64,000 bases of DNA from Amoebidium appalachense (lineage: Eukaryota; Ichthyosporea). The stretch spans positions 11,904,001 through 11,968,000 of the forward strand of contig CAVNZM010000001.1 in assembly GCA_963693365.1 (NCBI GenBank), read 5' to 3'. Both the position numbers and the translations under genes were made by a program. Below the pieces are notes generated by a model, which was not told the DNA's origin, searched no databases, and worked only from the letters and a program-made list of their open reading frames with translations. Shown here piece after piece: positions 33,874 through 46,200 of the stretch (the first letter of the stretch is position 1; every line of letters starts with the position of its first letter).

Positions 33874-34350
33874 GGGGGGGGGGGGGGGGGGGGGGGGGTT
33901 CAAGCATATTAGTATGAATGCTTTTTGTTGAGTATTGTATCAAATCCGAGTTAGCTTTACCTCTTGGCTGTATATGTACGTTTAATATAGTTGCTTTAGT
34001 ACTGTTTGCTTTTGATTAATTACGGAGCTAACTAGCTATTAGTGTCGTGCATGTCCATCATGCATGTGATTATAAGTTTTAAATAAATAATAGTTCGCGA
34101 GCGCGAAGCTCAGCCGCATCTTTGAGTGTATTAGTGACCATGGGCCAAGTCGAGTCCCACTCATAATCATTTCGTGCATATTTAAACACTGCAATTGTAC
34201 AGTACATATAAACTTTAAATTAATTTGGCGGCATCAAGTACATGCTTACGATTTGGTGCCATGCGGTCTTTCACTTATAAACCAATCTGCATATGAAAAT
34301 GTGTCGATATGTTTGCACCTACCAGTTACGGCCGACCGACACGGCCCCCA

Positions 34351-34447
<97 letters not shown>

Positions 34448-34465
34448 TGCATACACACAACCCTC
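33284..34465. other. Intergenic DNA downstream of the acyltransferase
   Basis: Holds the solo-LTR-like element, a T-rich then poly-G block (33800-33898), AT-rich DNA to 34250, and a poly-C plus (CA)n tract at 34352-34447. No supported gene. Confidence 0.5.
33388..33771. mobile_element. Solo-LTR-like element with 5-bp flanking duplication
   Basis: Starts TGTTATGATAGAATAG at 33393 and ends about 33766 (TTATTCTGATA). It is flanked on both sides by ATTAC (33388-33392 and 33767-33771). Internally it has a CCTATTGGCT CCAAT-type box (33514) and a TATATAAA box (33609). Its 3' end is not the usual CA, so the call is tentative. The B-box-like ACCGAATCC near 33733 may be chance. Confidence 0.35.
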
Positions 34466-35318
34466 CCACCACCCAACCCGACCAAAACACAGTGGCAAAA
34501 GCCCTGACGTCACAACCCTGCATGCCCGAACCCAGCCACCACCACCAGTCACCAAGGACACAAGTGCGAAAAAACACTTAGAGAGACACAGACATTTGCG
34601 CACATGCCCTACGGTAGACATGTACGATTGAATTCGAATCTGATCATGTGGTAAACTTTAGACCCTCCCCTTCCCTAGAATTCGAAGTTGAATTTGGGGG
34701 GGGGGGCTCTAGATCTTGTGGATGGGCCTTAAATGCTTTTCCAATCCCATGGTTACCCTCCCCTAACTGTATATCAGTTGCCATGCATGTACATGCTCTG
34801 AAACAATGACCCCCCCCCCCATCCCCCTCCCTCTCTTCTCCCTTCCAGCCCAGACACTATTTTTTCATTTTTTACAAGACAGTGCCCCCCCTCCCTCCCC
34901 CCCCCCCCTCCCCGGCCCCCCCTCTCCGCCTTCTCCTTCTCCCCCAAGCCTCCAGACAAGGCACTGTTTTTAATTTTTTAACATGATAGCCCCCCTCCCC
35001 CCCCCTCTCCCCTCCCCCCCCCCCGGGGCCCCCCAAAACCCAACTTTTGCTCGAGCACCTCATCCCTTCCCCCCTGTAGTCAAGCAAACTCAACTTCGAA
35101 TTCTAGGGAAGGGGAGGGTCTAAAGTTTACCACATGATCAGATTCGAAGTCAATTGTACATGTCTACCGTAGGGCATGTGCGCAAATGTCTGTGTCTCTC
35201 TGTGTGTTTTTCGCACTTGTGTCCTTGGTGACTGGTGGTGGTGGCTGGGTTCGGGCATGCAGGGTTGTGACGTCAGGGCTTTTGCCACTGTGTTTTGGTC
35301 GGGTTGGGTGGTGGTGGG
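34466..35318. repeat. Inverted repeat, arms of about 228 bp
   Basis: Left arm 34466-34694 (CACCCAACCCGACCAAAACA through CTAGAATTCGAAGTTGAAT) and right arm 35091-35318 are reverse complements with few differences. Each arm contains the palindrome TGACGTCA. The 396-bp spacer is a copy of block B, which is repeated directly after the right arm. Confidence 0.88.
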
Positions 35319-35648
35319 GGGGGGGGGGGGGGGGGGGGGGGCTCTAGATCTTGTGGATGGGCCTTAAATGCCTTTCCAATCCCATGGTTACCCTCCCCTA
35401 ACTGCATATCAGTTGCCATGCATGTACATGCTCTGAAACAATGACCCCCCCCCCCCCCCCCCCCCCATCCCCCTCCCTCTTCTCTCCCTTCCAGCCCAGA
35501 CACTATTTTTAATTTTTTACAAGACAGTCCCCCCCCCCCCCCCCCCCTCTCCGCCTTCCCCTTCTCCCCCAAGCTTCCAGACAAGGCACTGTTTTAATTT
35601 TTTAACATGATAGCTGCCCCCCCCCCCCCCCCCCCCCCCCCCGGGGCC
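34706..35648 (+). repeat. Direct duplication of block B, about 310 bp
   Basis: Copies at 34706-35031 and 35341-35648 share GCTCTAGATCTTGTGGATGG, TTGCCATGCATGTACATGCT and CCAGCCCAGACACTATTTTT, and end in a poly-C then GGGGCCC block. Differences are mainly homopolymer length. The overall order is A-B-A'(inverted)-B. Confidence 0.88.
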
Positions 35649-35939
35649 CATTTTTTTGGTGTGGAAATGGGGCACTGCATCATCTTTGCGTTTCACCATA
35701 TGCCAGCATAACCACATGCACTCTACACCATTGTTCGCACGAACCGAAATTTAAAATGCCCATCTTTGTATCGGTGGAAATCTCGGGTTCGATCTATTAT
35801 CCATATATGGTAACCACGACAACCTATGAATCGCAGTTGGATTTTTTTGTTGCGCCTCATGGCATCCCATAACTGTGTGCACGGTGGCTGCCAGCTTATC
35901 ACTTTGCTCTGCAAGGTCCCTCCTATGAGTCCTATCAGG

Positions 35940-36152
35940 TGCGAAAAGGGGGGGGGGGGGGGGGGGGGGGGGGGGGAAGTGTGGAGAGGGGAAAGGGAAG
36001 GGGGGGGAAAGGAGGGGGATGCGCAGTGTGGAGAGGGGAAAGGGACGGGTTTGGGGGGGGGGGGGGGGGGGGGAGGCAAAGCATGGAGAGGGGAAAGGGC
36101 TGGGGGGAGGGGGGGAGGTGGGGAAGGCAAAGCGTGGAGAAGGGAAAAGGCT

Positions 36153-36191
<39 letters not shown>

Positions 36192-36260
36192 GGCAACGTG
36201 GAGAGAGGAAAATGCAGAGGGGAGGGGGGGGGGGGGAGGGGGGGGGGCTGTAAACTAGGG
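35940..36260 (+). repeat. G-rich minisatellite, about 45-62 bp unit, five copies
   Basis: Units of GGCAAAGCGTGGAGAGGGGA plus AAGGG followed by a poly-G run of variable length start near 35976, 36021, 36074, 36128 and 36190. A single related unit occurs at 44530 within a second copy of the larger repeat. Confidence 0.8.
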
Positions 36261-36770
36261 GTGACGGAAGGGACGAAGAGAAGGAAGGGAATAGCAGAGG
36301 GACTCTGCGAAATCAACGCACAACGGAACAAGAGTCGGAACATGAACATGGTTTTCATTTCAGCTCCAGCCAGCTAGGGAATCTTGTTTCCGGAGCTCTC
36401 GAGCCCTACATAAACAAGAAAGAAACAATCTAAGGTGTGTCGTGTAGGCTAGCCGGACAAATCTTAACTGTTCCCAATTTTCTAGCGCTAGAATCTTATA
36501 TTCGAAAAATATTATATTTAGCATATCCCTGTATTTTAAAAAGACAAAGACGAGAGGGAGAGCAAGGAGAAGAAGGAACCTTGAAAAGCGAAGCTGGCGA
36601 CGGCGGATATAAAAAAGGGCTGTTGGGAAAAGGTAAATAAAACACTTCAGCAAACATCACTGTAGAATGGTTTTACGTGACAGCAGTGTCAAGCCAGGCA
36701 CACTAGTTGTGTATGTGGTTGTCTTGTGTTTTGAGGGGAGGGAGCGAGGAGGGGGGGGGGGGGGGGGGGG
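36260..36770. repeat. Dispersed repeat, copy 1 (second copy near 44640-44990)
   Basis: The order of matching blocks (AACAAGAG then ACATGAA, GAGAGCAAGGAGAAGAAGG, GCGAAGCTGG, AGCAAACATCACT, GTGTATGTGGTTGTC then TTTGAGGGG) is the same at 44640-44990. The two copies are diverged and carry unrelated open frames, so they are treated as repeats. Confidence 0.55.
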
Positions 36771-36903
36771 GGGAGGACGGAGGAGAGGAGGGAGGGAGGA
36801 AGGCCCGGGAATTTCAAAGTGAAGATTGAAAGGCAACCTCTAAAATCTTAAAGAGGGGCGAAGAAAGGGAAGCAGGGAAGGAAGATGGAAGGGGAAGTGA
36901 GGG

Positions 36904-36904
<1 letters not shown>

Positions 36905-36967
<63 letters not shown>

Positions 36968-37100
36968 CGTGTGTGCGTGTCCGTGTGTGCAGTGTGGGGC
37001 TTGGTGGTGGTGGTGGTGGTGTTGGGGGGGGGGGGGGGGGGGGAGGGAAAGAGGGGAAGTGGGGGAGGGGTGGACGGGGGGAGGGGGGGGGGGGGAGGGG
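36905..37100. repeat. (GT)n and poly-G array
   Basis: GT dinucleotides at about 36907-36965, then GGTGGTGGT and poly-G blocks. No gene. Confidence 0.9.
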
Positions 37101-37512
37101 ATCCTTTGTGTTTGTATTATGTGTATAAGAGAGTAGCAATAGGGTCGTGAATAAAACTTGGAACTGCAAAAAGGGAAGAAATAAAATTCACTCAGCTCTC
37201 AGTACAGCTTGCCAGCACCCTTGCTTTGCAAACCAAGGGTGAGTGAAAGTGCCCCCATAGACGGTTGAAAGCCTTTACTCCCTTGCGGATTAATGGGAAT
37301 TAATGGGAGAAACAGCCTTTCTAGACGCAAAAACTTCTGCCTTTTCAGTCTCTACACTCTATAAGGGGAGGGGTGTGCTGAGCAGGTGTGCTGTCGGTTC
37401 TCGACATACATGGGCAGGCGCATCTAAGGCTGTGTTCTGGTGCAGCCACCGAAGCCCACAGCACACAGACTACTCCCACCCAACAGAGTAAACAGGAGGA
37501 TTACAATGATGC

Positions 37513-37618
37513 AAAAAGCGCACCCTATGTGGAGCTATAGCCATTTTTGTATTGAACATCAAAAAAAAAAGCGCACCCTATGTGGAGCTATAGCCATTTT
37601 TGTATTGAACATCAAAAA
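37513..37618 (+). repeat. Perfect 53-bp tandem duplication
   Basis: AAAAAGCGCACCCTATGTGG through TTGTATTGAACATCAAAAA occurs twice head to tail with a period of 53. The rest of 37100-38120 has no supported gene; the last part is presumably the 5' flank of the VIT/vWA gene, where a CAAG acceptor-like site at 38061-38064 may end a 5' UTR intron. Confidence 0.95.
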
Positions 37619-38120
37619 CCTCTTTTTGATCTTCCTCTGTGTGGCCCAGCGAAAAATTTTCTTTTTAAAAAATTAAAAAAAAAGAAGAAGAAGAAGAGAA
37701 GTTCGTTTTCGATTCGAAAGGCCAAGAAGGATTTAGATAACGGCGCCACGTAATGCTGCAACCATTGGCCTGTTGTTTTGTAGCCAGCTCATCGGTGCTT
37801 GGCGCATTCTGAATTTAAACATCTGACCTTTTTAAATGAAATTTACAATGGCAAAATGGCTTTTTAACAACTTTAATTCTATTTGTACTGATAAATTCTA
37901 ATAGATCTTGTGCCGTTTTTATGGTTACGTCATCCCTTCCAACACGATACCAGTGGCGTCCGCCGCCTACAAAAAGCCCTTTAGTTGCTCCAACCTGGTG
38001 GTGAGAAGGTTTGTCACAAAGTACGTTCCTCAAACTTGGTGTTTTTACCTTTTTTATTTTTCAAGGTTATACCCTGGATTTTGGTATTGGTTTTTTTCTA
38101 TCTCCACGCCAACGCAGAAA

Positions 38121-40822
38121 ATGGATCCTAACGTAACATTCGGGCTACAGTGTCGTAGGGAGAGAGATCTGCCCGGAATGCTCTACTCTGTTCCCCTCGA
38201 GAAAGTTGAGGTTTCAGCCCGTGTGGTTGACATGGCTGCCGAGGTGAAAGTCGTGCAGCGCTACCTCAACCCCTTCCCCTACCCTCTTGACCAGTGCACC
38301 TATGTGTTCCCACTTGATGAGTCGGCTGCTGTGTGCGGATTTGAAGCGGTCATTAACGGCAAGGTTATTGTTGGGGAGGTGAAGGACAAGGAGGCTGCAC
38401 GAGAAACATACGAAACGGCACGAGAGGCAGGGCAAAACGCCTATCTTATGGAGGAGTCACGGGCGGACGTGTTTAGTGTTTCGGTCGGAAACCTCCCCAC
38501 GCACACGGCAGCAACCATCACCATCACCTACCTGACCGAACTGCGTTTGGAGGGTAAGGAATATGCCTTTGTATTACCCACGTTCGTTGCACCACGTTAC
38601 TCCCCAGCAACGGAAACCGATCCCATTCCAGACGGCACTATTCCGACGGCATCTAAGGGGCTTTCGCTCCAAGTCGAGTTCGACATGGCATCAGACATCC
38701 TCTCTATTGCCTCTCCCTCCCATCAGATTGTCTCCGAGTTCAGTCAGTCCAAGGGCAAGGCTTACCTCTCGTTCAGCGAAGTAGCCCTCGACAAGGATGT
38801 TGTTGTTCACGTCGGTCTAAAACAGGAGCACCAAGCACGTGTTTGCTTGGAAACGGATGCGGAGGGCAGCAAGGTTGCAATGGTTACCCTCGTTCCCAAT
38901 TTCGACTCATCATCGGCAAAATGCGAGTTCATCTTCGTTATTGACCGATCGGGCAGTATGAGCGGTGACTCGATTCGTCAAGCATCCAATGCGCTGCAGC
39001 TGTTCATGAAGTCGCTTCCCACGGATTGCTACTTTAACATCGTGGGTTTTGGTGACACCTTCGATTCCCTCTTCTCCAAAAGCGAAAAGTACGGTAGAGA
39101 CACGCTTCAGAAAGCCGTGTCCTATGCGGAGCAACTTAACGCTGACTTTGGTGGTACCGAACTTCTTCCCCCCTCGAGGCCATCTTCAGATTTCCCATCA
39201 TTGACGGTTACAGTCGGCAGGTGTTCATCTTAACCGATGGAGAGGTGTCCAACACTCAGCAGGTGATTGATCTGGTGCGAAAGCACGCATCTAAGGCCCG
39301 TACCTTCACACTCGGCATCGGCAGTGGCGTGTCGCGCCATCTTGTACAGGGTGTTGCGCGGGCGGGTCGGGGTACGGCCGAATACGTCACTGACAACCAG
39401 CGCATGAACCAGACTGTTATTGGCCAACTTAAGGCGGCACGCCAACCAGCCATCACCGATGTCACGGTCGATTGGGGGACGCAAGTAGCACAGGCCGCCC
39501 AACCCGGTTCTGGGCCCCCGGCAGCGCGGAGCCTCTTAGGAATGGTGCGCCGAGCAAGCAGTGGTGTCGCAAGCACCAAGGGAATCCAAACCCCCTTTTG
39601 TGTACCTCCGGTGTTCTCTGGCAAGCGCTTCTTCCTCTACTGCTTTTTCGATAAGAATGTGCCCAACCCTTCCAAGGTCACGGTGAGGGCCCAGTGCCCG
39701 GACGGTCCCCTCGAGGTGGACCTGCCCCTCACGTCCGAAAACGTCTACGAGGGGGTAGACATCATGCACCGCCTGGCTGCCCGGTCGATGGTGCGGGACC
39801 TGGAGGAGGGCACCAGCTACATGCACGTGGACCCCGACGGGCGCGAACTGCACCCCAACGCCGCTACTGTCCGAGCAGAAGTCGTGCGCCTTGGTTTGAA
39901 GCACCACCTCGCCACCAAGTTTACCTCCTTCGTTGCTGTCGATCCTGAACGCCCCCTTGTTCCACCACCCCCAGTGTACCCCCAGCAGGAACGGTCCATC
40001 CAGTACAGCATGCAATCATGCGCAATGGGTGCCCCACTCATGAGGTCGTCTGGCTTAACCCCTGCTTCACTTTCAGTATATGACCCAACAATCGAGGACT
40101 CGTTTGTCAGTAACATGAGCATCCCTGCTCCTGTGAACGTCGCCCGCTGCAGTGCCCCAGCACCAAAGTGTAAGAAGTCGGCCGGATTCTCTCTCCCCTC
40201 CGTCTCCATGCCGTCCTTCTCCCTCTTTGGGTCCCGCAAGAAATCAGCTCAACCAAGCCCGGCCCCGCCTCCACCCATGGCCATGGCCCCGGCATGTGCC
40301 CCTGCCATGCAGCCACCTCCGGCGCCCGCAGCAAAGTGCTCGGCTGCGCCCTCGCCACCCATGCGGGAAGAGTCTGAGGAGGAGTGCGACTACGAGGTTC
40401 AAGAAGAAGCACCTGTGAGCCGCAAGAAGATGTCTGCGGCCCCACCAGGGGGTGCTTGCCGAGCTGTGAGCCCCAAAACCCCAGTTGCACGTTCTGCGAG
40501 TGAAGTCCTCTCCCAGTTGGTGCAGAACCAAGAGTTTGACGGCACATTCCCCCTCACCCGCAAGCTGGCCTACGTTCTGGGTGTGGGCTACGACGAGTCT
40601 GTCACTGCAGGCAGAGAGGCGCATTTGGCCGAGGCTGTGTGGGGCACACTGCTTGCCGTGGTGTTCATGGCTACACGGCTGGGTGGGCTCAAAGACGAGT
40701 GGGAGCTGGTGGCTGCAAAGGCCGAGGAGTGGCTGGCTGCACAGCTGGGTGCGGGGCTGGCCCCGGCAAGGGCTGTTGCAGAGGTGTTTGTGAATAAGAA
40801 TGCTATGGTCCCGTCTAACTAA
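38121..40822 (+). CDS. VIT and vWA domain protein (VWA5A/PARP4-like)
   Basis: One coding exon from ATG at 38121 (MDPNVTFGLQC) to TAA at 40820-40822, about 900 residues once a missing base is allowed for. The VIT domain covers residues ~15-145: VVQRYLNPFPYPLDQCTYVF, KDKEAARETYETAR, SVSVGNLP. The vWA domain covers ~265-440 with the MIDAS motif DRSGSMS (Asp275, Ser277, Ser279), GGTELLPP and ILTDGEVSNT. A Pro/Ala-rich linker (~residues 710-760) is followed by a C-terminal block, QNQEFDGTFPLTRKLAYVLG to DEWELVAAKAEEWLA, typical of VWA5A and PARP4 tails. The frame shifts by one base in a C6 run (39169-39174); a seventh C restores GGTELLPPLEAIF. The domain pair mediates metal-dependent protein binding; the partner is unknown. 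Confidence 0.92.
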
Positions 40823-41252
40823 CGGGCCACTTATCGATTGGGTAGATGACGCACCTTAGAAGCTAGAGGACTGCTTACGGTCCAATATTGTGAAGTGGTA
40901 ACTTACAGTTCTGCTAAACCTTGCAGAGAAAATGATTGAATCTGGTTGGTCCTACTTACCCAATTGCAACGGTCATCATTTTTGGGTGAAAATATGAACC
41001 AAATCTGTAATCTGATACATGTCTGCTAGTAGAATTATCGTACTGATATATGAAGCCAGTGTAGCTACATGTTACATGACATGTTCGGTTACAATCCCCC
41101 CTGTGGGGCATCAAACAACTCATAGGTACTTTCATCGACAGTGCGCACATCAGTGCAGAGTGTTACAGTACTGTGTATTGCACTTTCACGGGTCTTTGAT
41201 AAACACCTCGCTATTTTTGTCATTCAGAGGCTATATTTATCTGACCAGACAA

Positions 41253-41300
<48 letters not shown>

Positions 41301-41500
41301 ACCACCACCACCACCCCCAACCCACCACCACCCCCTTCCCTCCCTCCCTCCCCGGCGCGCACTCCACTGTACCCACTCTCCTTCTGCCACTTCCCCCCTT
41401 TCCACTTCCCCTGTTCAACTCCCACCCGTAAGGTCTTGCTTGTTGCTGACTGTTTTTGTTTGTTTTTTGTTTTTTTCTTTGTTTTTTTCTTTTTTTTTTT

Positions 41501-41542
<42 letters not shown>

Positions 41543-41762
41543 ACAGACTACGTAGTTCGTAATTTGGGTCAAGGTTGCCCTGAAAACATGGGAAAGGGCA
41601 TGGGAGACAAGAAGAGGGGAGGCGAAACGATTTGGTAATATTGGAGAGAGGAGGGAGGGGGGTAATTTGGGAGGAGGAAGGGGGGAGGGGGGAGGGGGGG
41701 AGAGGGGAGGGGAAATAAAGGAAGAGGGAAGTATGATTTGTGTACTTTGGTGTGTGTGTGTA

Positions 41763-41800
<38 letters not shown>

Positions 41801-41998
41801 TGTGTGTGTGTGCTCGCGTGCGCGCGTGCACCTTATTCGACGGTATTTTGGAATATTAGAAATTTGGGGTCACCTTCTCATGTTGGAGGCAATTTTTTTG
41901 ATGCTCGAAGACAATTTCTCCCTGTCAAACCAGATTAAATAAGCACCTACTAATTTGATAAGATAGTAAGATTTTAGTACCTTCTTAACATAAGTGGT

Positions 41999-42001
41999 AC
42001 G

Positions 42002-42065
<64 letters not shown>

Positions 42066-42068
42066 TGT
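41999..42068. repeat. (CGTG)n tetranucleotide array
   Basis: About 17 units of GTGC, bordered by GTGTGTGTGCGTGCGTGCAT. An array of the complementary unit lies at 6044-6098. Confidence 0.95.
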
Positions 42069-42299
42069 GTGTGTGCGTGCGTGCATGTATGTGTTTGAGT
42101 TATTTTTTCTGTATGTTTTTTTTTTTGGGAGGTAAAGAAGGGATGTGCGGGTGTGTGTGTGAATGTGTGTGAATGTGCAGGGATACGTGTGTGTATATGC
42201 TTGTGCGAATGAGCAGGCGCACGTGTATAATAAAAAAATTCAAGATTTTTTTTTGTGTGTGTGCGCACCCGTGTCACCTTGGGTGAATGTGCAGGCATA

Positions 42300-42327
42300 C
42301 GTGTGTGTGGGTGTGTGGGTGTGTGTT

Positions 42328-42404
<77 letters not shown>

Positions 42405-42477
42405 ACGTGCGTGCGTGTGTGTGCGTGTGGGTGGGTGGGTGGGTGGGTATGTGGGTGTGTGTGTGTACCGTGTGTGG

Positions 42478-42546
<69 letters not shown>

Positions 42547-42555
42547 CGCGCGCGT

Positions 42556-42610
<55 letters not shown>
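42300..42610. repeat. Two (GT)n arrays ending in (GC)n and poly-G
   Basis: GT at 42325-42402 and 42479-42538, then GCGCGCGCGCGCGCG and about 38 G. Confidence 0.95.
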
Positions 42611-42611
<1 letters not shown>

Positions 42612-42883
42612 GGGGGGTGTCTTGTGGGTTGATATGTAATGGTTGTGGGTGGCCTCGCAATGGGTGGATCACTTGCACGCCCACCCATGCATAGTGTATG
42701 TGCATACTTTCCACGCATGTGTGTCTGTGTTTTTCATGTGTATGTGCGCTTATGAGCATTTGTGCGTGACTGGGTGGGTGGGTGAGTGGGGAGTGGTTGA
42801 TTGCTCCGTTTCTCCTCTCTCGAGGCGCCCCTCCCCCTCCCCCTCCCCGGCCCTCGCTCCCTCTCTACTTTTTTTTCATTTTC

Positions 42884-42922
42884 TTCTTCTTCTTCTTCTT
42901 CTTCTTCTTCTTCTTCTTCTTT
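42884..42922. repeat. (CTT)n trinucleotide array
   Basis: Twelve consecutive CTT units; purine-only (GAA)n on the other strand. Confidence 0.95.
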
Positions 42923-43218
42923 ATAGGGAGGGGGGCGGGAAGGCGTGGGGGTGACATTGGGTATCGAGGGGGTGGTGGAGGGTGGGGGCGGGGGGAGGGG
43001 GGGGGGGGGGGGGGGGGGGGGGTGGGGGAAGGAGGATGGGGGGAGAGGGGGGAGGGGGGAGGGCAGGTACTACTTGAACCGTTGTAGCTTCCAAAGTCAG
43101 TCCCTAGTAAATTTGTGTCCAAGGAAAACGTGCGCCCGGCTCTAATGGCTTCTGTGACCTAGGAAATAATGATAAGGCGCTTCCCTCCGAGTCCCTCCTT
43201 GCCCCCCCATCCCCCCCC

Positions 43219-43263
<45 letters not shown>

Positions 43264-43347
43264 CCCCCTTCCCCCTCAAGACTCTAACCCGCCACCAATT
43301 AATCCCCTGAGCCGAGCTACAGTCACTCGATTGGGAGAGCTGGCAAA

Positions 43348-43386
<39 letters not shown>

Positions 43387-43736
43387 TGCTATATATTATG
43401 ATCGGCTGCAGACTTTAACCTTGCGAAGAGCACGAGCAGCATCGAAAGGTGAGCATACATAGTTCAGCTCAAACACGTACACATGTGCACGTGGGCATGC
43501 ACACACACCACGTGGGCATGCACGCACACCACGTGGGCATGCGCGTACACGTAGGGCTTCGGGGTCACCGAGGAGCGAGGAGAAGAGGGGGGGGGGGGGG
43601 GTTCGAGTGCAAATGGGCCACACGGAACGTTACCAATTGCAAAGGAGGTCAGTTGTAAGTAAGGAAGAGAACGATGTGATAAACAATTCACAGATTTATT
43701 ATTCATCTTCAACTTTCCCTTTGTTGTCCCGCGGGG

Positions 43737-43771
<35 letters not shown>

Positions 43772-44519
43772 AGGGTTGTGGAGAGGGGACTGGGGCGCCT
43801 GTGAGGGGTGGGGTGGGGGTGGGGGGGGGGGGGGGGGGGGGGCACACGTATTAAGCAGGAAGAAGCTAGCCGTGCTGGGATAAAAGGCCGGAAAAAGACG
43901 TATTAGTGTAAGTGGGCCAAAACAGACCGTCATAAACGGAGGCTAATGCAGTGCTTTTCCACCTTTTTATTACCCTGTTCAGCACTGCTGAGAATTTGGT
44001 GGGCACGGCCCCAAAGAGACTTATATTCCTATTTTTTTTATTATTTTTTATAGTATACCTTTTTCCTGGACTGTGTTCTGTGTACAACTTCAGTGGTGAC
44101 TCCGTAAAACTGAACAGAAGCACAGAAAAAGAAGGGGGAAGAGGATACTCGGAAGAAGGCAGAGGGGGTAGGGGGAGGGGGCGGGGGGGGGGGGGGGGGG
44201 GGGGGGGGAGGGGAGGGGGGAGAGTAGAGAGTTGAGAGGAGGGTATCTGAGGGTTTGCATATGTGTTTAGAAGATTAATCTAGCTGACCAGTAACCCAAA
44301 TAAAGTGACCAAGCGAAAGAAAGCATGACAAACTGGGGACGGGAGGGGTGTGACTAAGCCTTTGTGACATGATCATGAGCAAGGGCAAAGGGCGGTGTGA
44401 AAGGCAGATCTAATAGGAGTAAATCGGTATATTACTTTGTACATTGTAACGGGACATGCACATATGGTAACGAAAAGAGTAAGAAATTATTACAGCAAAA
44501 GAACTTATCTGGATGGGTG

Positions 44520-44990
44520 GGTGGGAAGAGGCAAAGCATGGAGAAGGGGGGAAACGGGGGGGGGGGGGGGGGGGGGGGGGGTGGGGGGGTGGGGGGGGGG
44601 GAAGGGGCGGGAGGTGGTGGGGGGGGGGGGGAGGTGGGGGGCAAACGGTAGACTAGGGAAGAGGGAAGGGAGGAGAGAGATGTAACCCTGTGAAAGTAAA
44701 GCACATCGAAACAAGAGACCACGGACATGAAAGGGAGATTTAACCCTACCATATGCTATTGCAAGGCAAGTTTTCTAAGGAAAAAAGAAAAGGCAAGAGG
44801 GGGAACAGGGAGAAGGAGAAGCTTATCAGAAAGCCGAAGCTGGATACAAAATTAGTTGGGAGGAAAAGAGAAATCTAATGCTTATAGCAAACATTACTCT
44901 AAACCGATTATTGACGAGAGCGTCAAGGCCAAAACAGTGGTTGTGTGTATGGCTGTCGGGGCTTTGAGGGCACGAAGGAGGGGGGAGGGG
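44520..44990. repeat. Dispersed repeat, copy 2 of the 35940-36770 element
   Basis: Contains one GGCAAAGCATGGAGAAGG minisatellite unit, a poly-G block, and the same ordered blocks as copy 1, ending in GTGTGTATGGCTGTC then GGGGCTTTGAGGG. Confidence 0.55.
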
Positions 44991-45457
44991 AGAGGAGGGG
45001 GTGGGGGTGGGGGGGTGGGGGTGGGGGGGGGAGCTTTGTGTGTGACGGAGAACATCGGTGAGAGGTTCGGAAGAGAGGGGGGGAGGGGGGGGGGGGGAGG
45101 AGAGGGGGACGAAGGGGAGGGTGTGTGCGTGTGTGCGTGCGTGTGTGTGTGCGCGTGCGGCGTGCATGTGTGTGTGTGTGTGTGTGTGTATGTGTTTGCT
45201 CGAATGTGTATGTGTTTTTGTGCGTACGTTTGAGCGGGGGAGGGTTGGGGTGGGGTGGGGTGGGGTGGGGGGTAGGAAGCTTTTTTTTTTTACTTAGAGT
45301 ATGGGTGAGAGGTTCGGAAGAAAGGGGCAGGGGGGGGAGAGAGAGAGAGGGGGGGGGGGGGACGAAGGGGAGGGTGTCTGTGTGTGTGCGTGTGTGTGTG
45401 TGTGCGCGCGCGCACGTGTGTGTATGTGTGTGTGTGTGTACGTGTATGTGTGTGTGT

Positions 45458-45532
<75 letters not shown>

Positions 45533-45603
45533 GCTTTGAACTACCTGAGTACCTTTACCTCCGATTCCCCCACTCTCCTCCCCCTCCTTCCCGTCCTCCC
45601 GCT

Positions 45604-45638
<35 letters not shown>

Positions 45639-46200
45639 TTCCCCCCTGCCGCCACGCCCCCCCACCCGCAACCCACCCACCCACCCACCCACCCTTTTTT
45701 TTGGTTTTCTTTCTTTCTTTCTCTTTTCTTTTTTGCCACCACCTGCGGTCCCTCATATCGGCTAAGAAATCCCCTCGAACCTCCAACTACATATGCAATC
45801 CACCTACTTTTGCTCTGTAACCGTGATATCATGGCCCAATCGAGTCGCACCAACATTGTCCCCCCCCCCCCCCGTCACCCCCTCCCCCCCTCCCCCCCGG
45901 GTGACACACACACACATACATACAACCACCTCCACCCCACCCACACTCTCCCACTCTTCCACACATTAGCACGGTGTTGCCGTGAACTCTTACTTCCTAG
46001 CCATGCTTGTGAATAACGGGTCTATTGACACAAATGTCATGACGTAAATACAAGAAATCAGTAGACTTTGCGAAGTTGTCCTTTTCGTAATTTAATCATC
46101 AGTGCTGGTGCATTCCTTGGTGCCACAGTGGTAAGCAGACATCCCTTTGTGTAGCACTAATACAGAGACTATTCAATCATCAAGGAACCTTCAGAAGAAG

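Larger units (their letters stand above)
40823..46195. other. Microsatellite-rich DNA without a supported gene
   Basis: Mostly poly-C/poly-G and (GT)n arrays (41254-41297, 41755-41812, 42325-42402, 42479-42538, 43220-43262, 45459-45526), separated by unique segments of 100-300 bp. Segments at 43060-43160, 43880-44110 and 44640-44990 are complex sequence but gave no consistent exon with splice sites. Confidence 0.5.

Noticed and set aside
35723-35935. Minus-strand frame containing LRFIGCRGYHIWIIDRTRD
   Set aside because: Protein-like in places, but with no start, splice sites or recognised family, and it sits beside duplicated repeats; it may be a transposon fragment but cannot be supported.
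37908-38120. N-terminal extension of the VIT/vWA protein upstream of 38121
   Set aside because: The extension begins at TTG, contains no ATG, and does not resemble the VIT family. ATG at 38121 starts just before the conserved VIT domain.
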